Of a DNA stretch of 64,000 nucleotides, positions 1 to 9,125 are shown one piece after another (position 1 is the first letter of the stretch; each line of letters begins with the position of its first letter). The DNA is taken from assembly GCA_965223095.1 (NCBI GenBank), contig OZ244979.1:2294001-2358000 (forward strand), written 5' to 3'. A program made the position numbers and the translations under genes. The notes under the pieces are model-generated. The model saw only the letters and a list, made by a program, of their open reading frames with translations, was not told the origin of the DNA and made no database searches. Source of the DNA: J054 sp965223095. Its GTDB lineage: Bacteria; Pseudomonadota; Gammaproteobacteria; Steroidobacterales; GCA-2729495.

Positions 1-152
1 TCACTGACCCCGTAACTTAACAGCAGCGGGGTTTCCACCTCCAAGACACCGCGGGCGGAAAAAAAATTGCGAACCGCCGCGAGCATCTGGGCGCGAATGC
101 TGAGCACCTCCCAAGACGCTTCGGGTCGCCAATTCGCATCAGCGCTGATCAC
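1..152 (-). CDS. epmA: EF-P beta-lysine ligase EpmA, N-terminal fragment (runs off window)
   Basis: Only the first 50 or so codons are in the window. The minus-strand translation starts at a GTG (152-150) that overlaps the psd TGA stop as GTGA, which suggests translational coupling. The peptide contains [12 protein letters not shown], the hallmark N-terminal segment of the class-II lysyl-tRNA-synthetase-like proteins EpmA/GenX/PoxA, preceded by a short [17 protein letters not shown] helix as in that family. EpmA lacks the anticodon-binding domain of LysRS and attaches (R)-beta-lysine to a lysine of elongation factor P. A true LysRS would carry about 170 more residues before this motif, so EpmA is preferred. 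In E. coli, epmA also lies close to psd. The catalytic core lies outside the window. Confidence 0.8.
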   Translation of the reverse strand, partial: MISADANWRPEASWEVLSIRAQMLAAVRNFFSARGVLEVETPLLLSYGVS

Positions 153-1000
153 GACAGTAGTTTGCCAATGCTAGTGCCCACTCTTAACTTGTCACCGGGC
201 TTTAGTGTTTCGTCCAGCCTGGTTTTTTCCGGTGGCAACAGCAAAATAACCGTCGAGCCCAAGTTGAAATGGCCTATTTCGTCGCCCCGCTGCAGGGTTG
301 CCGCCGCCATTCCCCGGTAGAGCCAGGATCGGCTACGGCGGGGCCTAAGGGGCAATACTTCGCCGGCCCAAACCGTGCTGATGCTGGCTACATTCAGGGC
401 GCCGACCATGACCAGGGCGAATTTTCCCCAGGGAGCGGTGAAATGGCAGCTGATGCGTTCGTTAAGTGCAAACAGTCCTGGCAGGGCTTGGGCGGTTATC
501 TGATTGACGGCCCAGCGCTTGCCAGGTGAATAGCGCATGGCCCGCAGAGTGCCCGCCAGCGGCGCATGCACGCGATGATAATCGTGGGGTGCTAGGTAGA
601 CGGTGAGAAAGCTGCCGCCGAGATACTCTGTAGTCGACTTCGAATCGCCAAGTAGTTCAAACAGACTGTAATTGATGCCCTTGGCTTGCATGAGTTTGTC
701 GTCGTCAATCCGGCCCGTCGCCTGAACCCGGCCATCGGCGGGACAAACGATGAGCTTTGGGTTCGGATCTTGCGGTCGTGCGTCGGGGCGCAGTCGGCGG
801 GTGAAAAAAGCGTTGAAGCTCGGGTAATTGCCACCGTCGCGCTCGGCCGCCTCGGTCATATCGACGGCATAAAGACGTGAAAAACCGCGGATCAGCATAT
901 TTTTAACCCATGGCGTTTGTTGTCGACTTAACCAGTGTATAAATCTGCCGAGGAGAAAAGCTGGCAGCAGGCGCTGAAAAAATATGAAAATTTCTGCCAT
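149..1000 (-). CDS. psd: phosphatidylserine decarboxylase proenzyme
   Basis: The 283-residue protein matches the usual length of bacterial Psd. It decarboxylates phosphatidylserine to phosphatidylethanolamine at the inner membrane. Near the C-terminus it has the self-cleavage motif FNLGST. Ser249 of this motif becomes the pyruvoyl prosthetic group after autocatalytic serinolysis into beta and alpha chains. Other family features are visible: [14 protein letters not shown] (about 133-146, with the His-rich active-site segment) and VCPADGRV (about 84-91). The hydrophobic N-terminus ([16 protein letters not shown]) fits membrane association. No strong ribosome-binding site is visible before the ATG at 1000. 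The stop overlaps the start of epmA. Confidence 0.95.
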   Translation of the reverse strand: MAEIFIFFQRLLPAFLLGRFIHWLSRQQTPWVKNMLIRGFSRLYAVDMTEAAERDGGNYPSFNAFFTRRLRPDARPQDPNPKLIVCPADGRVQATGRIDDDKLMQAKGINYSLFELLGDSKSTTEYLGGSFLTVYLAPHDYHRVHAPLAGTLRAMRYSPGKRWAVNQITAQALPGLFALNERISCHFTAPWGKFALVMVGALNVASISTVWAGEVLPLRPRRSRSWLYRGMAAATLQRGDEIGHFNLGSTVILLLPPEKTRLDETLKPGDKLRVGTSIGKLLS

Positions 1001-1089
1001 AGGGTAGGGCGTTTGCGCATTGATGCGCGTTGGCTTTCAAGCAATGCGCGGCAATAATGCCGCCTCTTCATGGCGAATAATAGGCTCGC

Positions 1090-1989
1090 ATGACTGCAGC
1101 AGTTCCAGCGGATACCAGCATCGGCGCCCAAATCGACACCTGTGCGCAGCGATTGCGCGAAGCCGAGGTGTATTTTGGCCACGGGACCGACAATGCCCTG
1201 GATGAGGCAGCCGCGCTGGTGCTGCATGCCGCGGGTGCGCAGCATGACGACCGTGACGTTTACCAGCGGGCTTTTAGCGCCGAGGCTGAGCGGCGCTTGG
1301 CGCGATACTTGCATCAGCGCATCGAGCTGAAACGTCCGACACCCTATATAACTGGGGAAGCCTGGTTTGCCGGCTTGCGCTTTTACGTGGACGAGCGCGT
1401 GCTTATTCCGCGTTCCCCCTTTGCCGAGCTAATTACGGCTGGATTCGCTCCCTGGCTAAGACCGGGTCCGGTCGAGCGTATTTTGGAAGTGGGCACAGGC
1501 AGTGGTTGTTTGGCGATTGCCGCCGCCTATGCGTTTCCTGAAACGGATGTTTTTGCGACGGATATTTCGTCAGCCGCCTTGGCCGTGGCGGCGAAAAATC
1601 GCCGGGCCCACGCAATGGAACCCCGGATTAGCTTGATTCAGGCTGACCTGTTGTTGGGCCTACACGGGAAGTTTGATGTGATCATGAGCAATCCACCTTA
1701 TGTGGCTGAGGGCGAGCGTGTACAACTGCCGCCCGAATATGCGCACGAACCCAGCCTGGCGCTATACAGTGGTGCGAATGGTCTGGAATCGTCCAAGCGT
1801 ATACTGCAAGATGCGGCAGCGCTGTTGGCAGATGATGGCTTGTTGTTATTGGAAGTCGGTGCCGGATGGCCGGCGCTGGAGGCCGAGTTCCCAAGTTTGC
1901 CATTCGTTTGGCCGGAGTTGTTGGCCGGTGGTGACGGTATCGCGGTAATTCAAGCGGATGACTTGCGGCGCAACAGCAAGGATTTTTAG
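1090..1989 (+). CDS. prmB: ribosomal protein L3 N5-glutamine methyltransferase
   Basis: The 299-residue class-I SAM-dependent methyltransferase has the glutamine methyltransferase motif SNPPY (about 202-206) and the SAM loop EVGTGSGCLAIA (about 134-145). The NPPY is followed by VAEGE and LPPEYAHEPSLAL, which is diagnostic for the PrmB branch rather than PrmC. PrmB methylates a glutamine of ribosomal protein L3. The gene sits immediately upstream of aroC, the conserved gammaproteobacterial order. It is divergent from psd, with 89 bp between them. Confidence 0.93.
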   Translation: MTAAVPADTSIGAQIDTCAQRLREAEVYFGHGTDNALDEAAALVLHAAGAQHDDRDVYQRAFSAEAERRLARYLHQRIELKRPTPYITGEAWFAGLRFYVDERVLIPRSPFAELITAGFAPWLRPGPVERILEVGTGSGCLAIAAAYAFPETDVFATDISSAALAVAAKNRRAHAMEPRISLIQADLLLGLHGKFDVIMSNPPYVAEGERVQLPPEYAHEPSLALYSGANGLESSKRILQDAAALLADDGLLLLEVGAGWPALEAEFPSLPFVWPELLAGGDGIAVIQADDLRRNSKDF

Positions 1990-1994
1990 TAGAA

Positions 1995-2012
1995 CTTACT
2001 TGATTTAGTAAG
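1995..2012. repeat. short inverted repeat in the prmB-aroC gap
   Basis: CTTACT-N6-AGTAAG forms a perfect 6-bp inverted repeat about 20 bases upstream of the aroC start. It is AT-rich and not followed by a U-run. It could be a weak hairpin or an operator half-site pair, or chance. Confidence 0.3.
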
Positions 2013-2032
2013 CATAAGGCATTGATTTAATT

Positions 2033-3136
2033 ATGTCAGGCAATACCATCGGTAAGTTGTTCACGGTGACCAGCTTTGGCGAGAGCCATGGCCCGGCCCT
2101 GGGCTGCATTGTGGATGGTTGTCCACCGGGCTTGGCTTTGACTGAGGCGGATATTCAACCTGATCTGGATCGCCGGCGACCTGGCACTTCACGACATACC
2201 ACGCAAAGACGTGAACCCGATACCGTGCGCATCTTATCGGGCGTGTTCGAAGGGCACACCACTGGAACACCCATCGGCATGTTGGTGGAAAACGTCGATC
2301 AGCGCAGTCGCGATTACAGCAAGATCAAAGATTTGTTTCGGCCCGGACACGCCGACTATAGCTATCAACAAAAGTATGGTGGCCGGGATTATCGGGGCGG
2401 GGGGCGGTCCTCTGCGCGCGAAACCGTCATGCGGGTGGCCGCCGGTGCGGTGGCCAAAAAGTATCTGCGCCAGCGCTTGGGCCTCGAAATACAGGGATGG
2501 CTGCGTCAGTTAGGTTCCATTGTGCTGGATTGCCCGGATTTGTCCACGGTCAATGACAACCCTTTTTTTTGCGCCGATCCACAACGTGTGCCGGAGTTAG
2601 AAGCTTACATGGATGCGCTGCGTAAGGAGGGCAATTCAGTCGGTGCCCGGATCAACTTGCAGGCCACCGGCATGCCGGTCGGATTGGGTGAGCCGGTGTT
2701 TGACCGGCTGGAAGCCGATATCGGTCACGCCATGCTCAGCATTGGCGCGGTGAAGGCGGTGGAGATTGGCGCGGGTTTTGCAGCCGTTGCGCAAAAGGGC
2801 ACGGAACACCGGGATGAAATCACGCCCAATGGCTTCAGATCCAATTCGGCCGGCGGTACCCTGGGCGGTATTTCCTCCGGTCAAGAGCTACTGGTCAGCA
2901 TCGGCTTGAAGCCCACCTCCAGTATCCGCTTGCCGGCCGACACGATCGACATAGAAGGTCGTGCTGCTGAAATATCGACCACGGGGCGCCATGATCCCTG
3001 TGTGGGGCTGCGTGCGACGCCGATTGCGGAAGCCATGCTCGCCATCGTGCTCATGGATCACGGCTTGCGTCATCGTGCACAGAATGCGGACGTGGAATCC
3101 GCAACCCCAATTGTACCGGCCAACACTGGGGACTAG
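2033..3136 (+). CDS. aroC: chorismate synthase
   Basis: This 367-residue enzyme converts 5-enolpyruvylshikimate-3-phosphate to chorismate using reduced FMN, the last common step of aromatic biosynthesis. All three family signatures are visible: [18 protein letters not shown] near residue 16, the [20 protein letters not shown] region near 106, and [13 protein letters not shown] near 271. The length is normal for the bacterial enzyme. An AAGG sequence stands about 12 bases before the ATG. prmB lies 43 bases upstream and asd 81 bases downstream, so the three genes probably share a transcript. Confidence 0.97.
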   Translation: MSGNTIGKLFTVTSFGESHGPALGCIVDGCPPGLALTEADIQPDLDRRRPGTSRHTTQRREPDTVRILSGVFEGHTTGTPIGMLVENVDQRSRDYSKIKDLFRPGHADYSYQQKYGGRDYRGGGRSSARETVMRVAAGAVAKKYLRQRLGLEIQGWLRQLGSIVLDCPDLSTVNDNPFFCADPQRVPELEAYMDALRKEGNSVGARINLQATGMPVGLGEPVFDRLEADIGHAMLSIGAVKAVEIGAGFAAVAQKGTEHRDEITPNGFRSNSAGGTLGGISSGQELLVSIGLKPTSSIRLPADTIDIEGRAAEISTTGRHDPCVGLRATPIAEAMLAIVLMDHGLRHRAQNADVESATPIVPANTGD

Positions 3137-3217
3137 AACGCAGCGTCTTGGTCGAAGAAGTAGCCAGTTAAGCCAGCCTAAATCCTTGCCAGTTAATTTA
3201 TTCCTGAAGTCGATAGC

Positions 3218-4240
3218 ATGAGTGATTTATATAATGTAGCCGTTGTGGGTGCGACCGGCTTAGTGGGTGAGCATCTGCTGGAAATTTTGGCCGCGCGAGA
3301 ATTTCCCGTCGGCGAGTTACACGCCCTGGCGAGCGAGCGCTCGGCTGGCAACACGGTAATGTTCGGCGAACGGCCGGTGCCGGTGAAAAACCTGGCGGCC
3401 TTCGATTTCGCCGATGTGGATATCGGTCTTTTTTCCGCTGGCGGCAGTGTGTCGGCGGTGCACGCGCCGCGGGCGGGGGATGCGGGTTGTATCGTCATCG
3501 ACAATACGTCGCATTTCCGCACCGATCCGGATATTCCGCTGGTCGTTCCGGAGGTGAATGCGCACGCCATTTCGAACTATCCGCCCCGCAATATTATTGC
3601 GAATCCAAATTGTTCCACGATTCAGATGATCGTGGCTTTGAAACCCATCCATGACGCCGTGGGCATTGACCGGATCAACGTGGCGACCTATCAGTCAGTG
3701 TCGGGTGCCGGACGCCAGGCAGTGGAGACTTTGGCGGCCGAGACCGCGCAATTGCTGAACGGTCGGCCCCTCGACCAAGTGGATGGTCAAAAGCAGATTT
3801 CATTCAACGCCTTGCCGCATATCGGCGATTTCCAGCAAAACGGCTATACGCTAGAAGAGATGAAAATGGTGTGGGAAACGCGCAAGTTGCTAGAAGATGA
3901 CAGCATTGTGGTGAATCCCACCACCGTGCGTATTCCGGTGTTCTACGGGCATTCGGAGGCGGTACATATTGAAACGCGCGACAAGATTGATGTGCCCCAG
4001 GTCCGTGAACTATTGGCGCAGGCTCCGGGCGTGGTGGTTATTGATGAGCGCCAGGCTGGTGGTTATCCCACCGCGGTCACCGAGGCTGCCGGTCACGATG
4101 AGGTGTTTGTGGGCCGGATTCGCGCGGATATTTCTCACCCGCGGGGCATAAATCTGTGGGTCGTGTCCGACAACATCCGCAAGGGCGCTGCGCTAAATTC
4201 TGTGCAAATCGCAGAGGTTTTGGTGCGCGAACACATTTAG
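3218..4240 (+). CDS. asd: aspartate-semialdehyde dehydrogenase
   Basis: The 340-residue NADPH-dependent enzyme reduces beta-aspartyl phosphate to aspartate semialdehyde, feeding lysine/diaminopimelate, threonine and methionine synthesis. The N-terminal dinucleotide-binding motif is VVGATGLVGEHLL (about 9-21). The catalytic cysteine is Cys132 in NPNCSTIQ. The length and the FSAGGSVS segment place it with the Pseudomonas/Gram-positive type rather than the longer E. coli type. The gene order asd-fimV-truA is also found in pseudomonads. Confidence 0.95.
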   Translation: MSDLYNVAVVGATGLVGEHLLEILAAREFPVGELHALASERSAGNTVMFGERPVPVKNLAAFDFADVDIGLFSAGGSVSAVHAPRAGDAGCIVIDNTSHFRTDPDIPLVVPEVNAHAISNYPPRNIIANPNCSTIQMIVALKPIHDAVGIDRINVATYQSVSGAGRQAVETLAAETAQLLNGRPLDQVDGQKQISFNALPHIGDFQQNGYTLEEMKMVWETRKLLEDDSIVVNPTTVRIPVFYGHSEAVHIETRDKIDVPQVRELLAQAPGVVVIDERQAGGYPTAVTEAAGHDEVFVGRIRADISHPRGINLWVVSDNIRKGAALNSVQIAEVLVREHI

Positions 4241-4345
4241 GCTATATTAGACATATTATTTCCGGCGGGTTGCGTGCCTTTCTTAGTGTGCTTTCAGGGG
4301 GCGCCGTACCGGAAAACTTGGGCACCGTTCGTTCGGGGATTTGTC

Positions 4346-7315
4346 ATGCCGCGAATTTTTTTCGTCGTATTATTGGTCGTTCTTGCTTGCCTGCCTGCAT
4401 CTCTGCTGGCCCTGGGCTTGGGCGAAATTAATTCTAGATCGGCCCTCAATCAGCCGTTCTTAGCCGAAATACCGATCATTGTTGGTGCTGGTGACGACCT
4501 AAGCCAACTGCGGGTGAATTTGGCATCGCGGGACACCTTTGACCGCTACGGGCTGATTCAGCCAAGTTTCATGACGGGTTTTGAGTTTCGCGTGATGGGC
4601 GCGCCCAACCGACCGGTCGTGCGGGTCAGTTCCCAAGTGCCGGTCACAGAGCCCTTTGTCACCATGCTGTTGGAGGTTAGTTGGCCGCAGGGCCGTTTGC
4701 TTCGCGAGTACACGGTTCTGTTGGATCCGCCGGTGTTTGAGTCCGCCGTGCCGGCGGCGAGCGCGCCGCCCACCGCGGTGCCGACGGCGCGTCCGGCGGA
4801 GCAGTCGGTTATCAGATCCCAGCCGGCACCTACACCGGCACCGGTACCCGCGCCCGCGCCGCGTCCAGCCCCGGTCGCCACCGGGGGTAGCTATGGTCCG
4901 GTGGCCCGCAACGATACACTGTGGGGTATCGCCCAGCGCGTGCGTCCGGACTCGTCCGTTGATGTGAATCAAATGATGTTGGCGATTTATCGCGCCAATC
5001 CTGAAGCCTTCGGTGGCAACATCAATAATCTCAGAGCCGGTGCCATTCTTCGCGTGCCCACCAATGATGAGCTCTATGGTGTGAGTCGCGGTGAGGCCTT
5101 GGCGGAAGTTCGCCGACAGAATGAGTCTTGGCAGGGAAGCAGCCGCACGGCCACCGCACCGCGCCTGCGCCTGGTGCCACCCGGTGAAGATACCGAGCAG
5201 TCCACCGACGGGTTGGCCGGCGGTGCCGGTACAGCGGTGGCTGACCGGGCCGAGATCGAGTCCTTGGAGGCGGAGATCGCCGAGCGGGACCGCTTGCTGG
5301 AAATCAAGAATAAAGAGCTGGAAGAGTTGCAACAACAGCTCGCCGCCGTCGAAGATTCCGCTTTAGAGGGCGTTGGTGAGGACGCGGATACATCGGATTC
5401 TTCGTTGCAGACAGAAGCGCCCCTCGATGAAACGCCGATTGGCGACGAGCCTGCAGAGGGTGCGCTGGACGATGCGGAACCGAGTGCTCTGGTTGACGAG
5501 GTAACGTCGGAGCAGTCCATTGACAGCGACGTCGAGCTTGCGCCGGTTGGGGAAACGGACGTCGACGCGGAATTGGACACCGGTCCTGCCGAAGTGGCCG
5601 AGCCACCTCCGGTTACGTCAGTGGCGCGGCCGGACGAGCCCTCTTTCTTCGGCCAGCTCTTGGGGAGTTTCTGGTTTTGGCTGGCCTTGGCCGCGACGGC
5701 TCTGGCGGTGTTGTTCTTGGCCCGCAGTCGACGTAAGGATGAACCCACCGGTCGCTGGGAAAGCTTGGTGGACTCCGATGACGTTGATTCGGAGTCGCGT
5801 GAAGCAACGGACCGTCTAAGGACCTCGGCGACGGGTCCCGAAGAAAGCTTTGTTGTCGAAGAGATTCCGCCGACGGGTGGCGAAGAGGACGAAGTGGGTG
5901 GTTTGGTGGGCGCCACGGATTCCGAAGAAGGTGGTGATGATGAACTGCCCCTGGAACGAACCCTGAGCAGCGATACCGCGCTCAACCTAGACCAGTCCGA
6001 TCCGATCGCCGAAGCTGAATTCCACATGGCTTATGGTCTGTATGATCAAGCCGCGGACTTGCTGACCAGTGCGCTGGATGCGCAACCAGAGCGGCGTGAC
6101 CTGCGCCGAAAGCTGCTGGATGTTTACTTCGTCTGGGAAAATAAGGGCGGTTTCACCAAAGAAGCACAAGCGTTCCGTGACCAGGTCGGCGCCGACGACG
6201 CCGAGTGGGGCAAGATCGTCATCATGGGCAAACAGCTATGTCCCGATGAGGAATTGTTTTCTGCGGCGACCGCGCCGGCCAGTTCCGGCGAGGACCTGGA
6301 TCTTAGCCTGTTCGACGCGGGGTCCGCCGACGCTGATGTCGATCTTCAGCTGGGCAATCAGCAAGATGAGGTTGACGTCGACTTGTCGGGTATTCAAGAC
6401 GTTTCCGATGATGATTTATTGGACTTCGACCTGGGTGATGCGAAGGCAGAAGATGCGGACGATTCGCCAACTCGTAGTCAGGATGACAGCGATACACCGA
6501 CGCAAGAGACCCCGACCATTGAAGCGGAAGGCGCGGGCGGAGCCACGGTAGAAACGCCGACCATAGAAACGCCGCAAACTGCCAGCACGATGGAGACGCC
6601 GACCATCGAAGCACCGGGTCCGGCCAGTACCATGGAAACCCCCACCATCGAATCGCCTATGGGCGAATTTGGTGAGGAGCAGGTCGCGACCAGCGACACC
6701 GCCTCTCTAGAACTCGATGAACTGGGTTTGGACCTTGCCGCTTTTGAAGATGAAAGCAGCAATGATGCGTTGCCGGCCATCGGCGACGATGATGCCACCC
6801 TGCTGGCCAAAGATATCGATGATGAAAATTTGCTCAGCGATCTGGAGCGGGGGCTAGATCCCACGGCCGAGGTTCCGTCCTTGGATCTGGGCGAGGGCGA
6901 TGCTCTCGATGACCTGGTCGACGCGGACTCGACGGCGGAAATGAAAACCGTTGAAGGGCCGGGGCCTGAATTGGATGCATTGTTGCGCGGCGACGATGTT
7001 GTGGACCCGCTAGGCGGCGATACACTGGAGCAGCCGGAGGCGGCTGAGTCCACCGCTGAACAGCCCGCGCTCGACGCGGGTGACGATGGTGAGCTCGCGG
7101 ATGAGCAGGCACCGACCACCACCATGGGCATTCTGGAGGGGCGACCAGAGGGTCCTACCATGACGGAAGTTGGTACCAAATTAGATTTGGCGCGGGCTTA
7201 TATCGATATGGGTGATCCAGACGGTGCCCGCAGCATACTGGGTGAGGTCATCGAGGAAGGTGACGGTGCCCAGCGGCAAGAGGCGCAACAGCTTATTGAC
7301 GATATGAGCAGCTAG
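4346..7315 (+). CDS. fimV: FimV-like peptidoglycan-binding inner-membrane scaffold protein
   Basis: FimV proteins organise polar type IV pilus and type II secretion machinery and influence cAMP/c-di-GMP signalling. The ATG at 4346 is chosen because a CGGGGA lies just upstream and it opens directly into a signal peptide (FFVVLLVVLACLPASLLA); an upstream in-frame start at 4274 would add 24 residues. The layout is: the conserved FimV N-terminal domain (LGLGEINSRSALNQPF onward), a Pro/Ala linker, a LysM-like domain (YGPVARNDTLWGIAQ), a coiled coil (LEAEIAERDRLLEIKNKEL), one transmembrane segment (FWFWLALAATALAVLFL), a TPR-like cytoplasmic segment, a long acidic region with ETPTIE repeats, and the C-terminal FimV domain (KLDLARAYIDMGDPDGAR). 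It is 989 residues long. Confidence 0.9.
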   Translation: MPRIFFVVLLVVLACLPASLLALGLGEINSRSALNQPFLAEIPIIVGAGDDLSQLRVNLASRDTFDRYGLIQPSFMTGFEFRVMGAPNRPVVRVSSQVPVTEPFVTMLLEVSWPQGRLLREYTVLLDPPVFESAVPAASAPPTAVPTARPAEQSVIRSQPAPTPAPVPAPAPRPAPVATGGSYGPVARNDTLWGIAQRVRPDSSVDVNQMMLAIYRANPEAFGGNINNLRAGAILRVPTNDELYGVSRGEALAEVRRQNESWQGSSRTATAPRLRLVPPGEDTEQSTDGLAGGAGTAVADRAEIESLEAEIAERDRLLEIKNKELEELQQQLAAVEDSALEGVGEDADTSDSSLQTEAPLDETPIGDEPAEGALDDAEPSALVDEVTSEQSIDSDVELAPVGETDVDAELDTGPAEVAEPPPVTSVARPDEPSFFGQLLGSFWFWLALAATALAVLFLARSRRKDEPTGRWESLVDSDDVDSESREATDRLRTSATGPEESFVVEEIPPTGGEEDEVGGLVGATDSEEGGDDELPLERTLSSDTALNLDQSDPIAEAEFHMAYGLYDQAADLLTSALDAQPERRDLRRKLLDVYFVWENKGGFTKEAQAFRDQVGADDAEWGKIVIMGKQLCPDEELFSAATAPASSGEDLDLSLFDAGSADADVDLQLGNQQDEVDVDLSGIQDVSDDDLLDFDLGDAKAEDADDSPTRSQDDSDTPTQETPTIEAEGAGGATVETPTIETPQTASTMETPTIEAPGPASTMETPTIESPMGEFGEEQVATSDTASLELDELGLDLAAFEDESSNDALPAIGDDDATLLAKDIDDENLLSDLERGLDPTAEVPSLDLGEGDALDDLVDADSTAEMKTVEGPGPELDALLRGDDVVDPLGGDTLEQPEAAESTAEQPALDAGDDGELADEQAPTTTMGILEGRPEGPTMTEVGTKLDLARAYIDMGDPDGARSILGEVIEEGDGAQRQEAQQLIDDMSS
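6499..6657 (+). repeat. imperfect ETPTIE repeats within fimV
   Basis: The acidic cytoplasmic region of FimV carries five copies of ETPTIE with partly conserved spacers (such as ASTMETPTIE). The DNA copies differ at third positions, so selection at protein level or an old duplication is likely rather than a recent tandem expansion. Confidence 0.75.
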
Positions 7316-7374
7316 TTGACGAATCTTGGGGATGTCCCGCGGGATTGACGCAGGTGACTTAGGCAAGCTTTGCT

Positions 7375-8175
7375 TTGACGCATGATTCTGGTGCCTTGCT
7401 AGGCCCAAAAACCAGCCGCCGGGTCCTGGGCATTGAATACGACGGTTCGCAATACTGCGGCTGGCAAACGCAGCCCGACGCTGCGAACGTACAAGATACC
7501 TTGAATGCCGCGTTGTCGGTGGTGGCTTGCGAACCTATCAGGACAGTTGCCGCCGGACGAACGGATTCCGGTGTTCACGCATCCGGTCAAGTGGTTCATT
7601 TTGACACTAGGGCGCAGCGGCCATTACGGGCCTGGAGCTTTGGTGTTAATAGCAATTTGCCCGACGATATTTGCGTGTTATGGGCGCGCCCGGTATCTGA
7701 AGAGTTTAGCGCCCGTTACTCCGCCACGGCACGCGTTTATCGCTACGTTATTCTGAATCGACCCCTACGTTCAGCCCTCTGGCGGCATCGCTGCTGGTGG
7801 GTTCGTCAGCCGCTTGACGTGGATGCCATGCGGCGCGCTGCGAAGCATTTGCTCGGTACACACGATTTTTCCGCGTTTCGCGCGGCCGCGTGCCAAGCGA
7901 AGTCGCCGGTTCGATCTGTACGCAGATTGTCCATTGTCCAAACCAGCGAAATGCTAGTTGTTGAATGCGAAGCCAACGCGTTCTTGCATCACATGGTTCG
8001 TAATATTGTTGGATCTTTGGTTCATGTGGGCCGCGGTGAGGAACCCGCGGACTGGATACTGGAGGCCCTGGATGCGCGTGATCGTCGCGCATCGGGCATG
8101 ACGGCGCCAGCCCAGGGGTTAGAACTAGTCGCCGTGCACTACCCCGCAAGCTATCGACTGCCGGTTCGCCGGTAA
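7375..8175 (+). CDS. truA: tRNA pseudouridine(38-40) synthase
   Basis: The 266-residue enzyme converts U38-U40 of the tRNA anticodon arm to pseudouridine. The catalytic aspartate is Asp64 in AGRTDSGVHA. LGIEYDGSQYCGWQ is the usual N-terminal beta strand, and ANAFLHHMVRNIVG is the conserved C-terminal motif. The longest frame starts at TTG 7375. The N-terminus before RRVLGIEYDG is not conserved in the family, so the exact start is uncertain. trpF, often present after truA in this array, is absent. Confidence 0.94.
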   Translation: MTHDSGALLGPKTSRRVLGIEYDGSQYCGWQTQPDAANVQDTLNAALSVVACEPIRTVAAGRTDSGVHASGQVVHFDTRAQRPLRAWSFGVNSNLPDDICVLWARPVSEEFSARYSATARVYRYVILNRPLRSALWRHRCWWVRQPLDVDAMRRAAKHLLGTHDFSAFRAAACQAKSPVRSVRRLSIVQTSEMLVVECEANAFLHHMVRNIVGSLVHVGRGEEPADWILEALDARDRRASGMTAPAQGLELVAVHYPASYRLPVRR

Positions 8176-8221
8176 ATGGTCAGATGAATAAGTATCCCAG
8201 CTTGTTTATTATCCGGAGGCT

Positions 8222-9085
8222 ATGAACTGGTTCGATAAAATCATGCCTTCGCGCATCAAGACCGAACGACGAACTCGGTCGGTCCCCGAAGGCCTGTGGA
8301 TCAAGTGTAAGCAATGCGGGGCCCAGCTCTACCGGGCGGAGGTAGAACGCAACCTTTCAGTCTGTCCAAAGTGTAGCTATCACATTCGTATCTCGGCGCG
8401 AGAACGTCTCGACATGTTTCTCGATGAGGACAGCGGTCGTGAGATAGCCGAGCAACTTGCACCCGAGGACCCGCTGAAGTTTCGGGATAGCAAGAAGTAC
8501 CGCGACCGTATCGTGCAGGCTCAGAAAGCGACAGGCGAGCGGGACGCGCTTATCGCGATGACAGGACTTTTGAAAAGCATGCCGGTGGTGGCCTGCGCCT
8601 TTGAATTTGGTTTTATGGGTGGCTCCATGGGCTCGGTTGTGGGTGAAAAATTTTGTCGTGCTGCCAAGTTCTCCGCGGAGAATTCCCTGCCATTGATTTG
8701 TTTCTCCGCCAGCGGCGGGGCGCGTATGCAAGAAGCGCTGTTTTCCTTAATGCAGATGGGCAAGACTAGTGCGGCATTGGCGGAGCTATCCGAGCGTGGT
8801 GTTCCGTTTATCTCAGTGTTGACGGACCCCACCACCGGGGGGGTGTCGGCTAGTTTGGCGATGCTCGGTGATATCAACATCGCGGAGCCGAATGCCTTGA
8901 TCGGATTTGCCGGTCCACGAGTCATTGAACAAACCGTGCGTGAAACCTTGCCTGACGGTTTTCAGCGCAGCGAATTTCTATTAAGCCACGGCGCCTTGGA
9001 CATGATTGTCGACCGCCGCGAACTGCGAAGTGAAATCGCGGGCATAATCGCCAAGCTGACCGGCCAAGAAGCGCCCGCGGACTAG
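8222..9085 (+). CDS. accD: acetyl-CoA carboxylase carboxyltransferase subunit beta
   Basis: AccD pairs with AccA to transfer CO2 from carboxybiotin to acetyl-CoA, forming malonyl-CoA for fatty acid synthesis. The four-cysteine zinc ribbon is intact (Cys29, Cys32, Cys48, Cys51). The crotonase-fold signatures [11 protein letters not shown] and GPRVIEQT follow. The length, 287 residues, is typical. A strong CGGAGG ribosome-binding site precedes the ATG. Confidence 0.97.
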   Translation: MNWFDKIMPSRIKTERRTRSVPEGLWIKCKQCGAQLYRAEVERNLSVCPKCSYHIRISARERLDMFLDEDSGREIAEQLAPEDPLKFRDSKKYRDRIVQAQKATGERDALIAMTGLLKSMPVVACAFEFGFMGGSMGSVVGEKFCRAAKFSAENSLPLICFSASGGARMQEALFSLMQMGKTSAALAELSERGVPFISVLTDPTTGGVSASLAMLGDINIAEPNALIGFAGPRVIEQTVRETLPDGFQRSEFLLSHGALDMIVDRRELRSEIAGIIAKLTGQEAPAD

Positions 9086-9125
9086 CGGCGCCGTCCAGCG
9101 CTATACATCGGTAAGGCGGAATTTT

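Noticed and set aside
4499..7179. Long minus-strand frames opposite fimV (278, 317 and 233 residues)
   Set aside because: They are Ser- and Arg-rich shadows produced by the codon bias and acidic repeats of fimV. They have no known domain and no ribosome-binding site.
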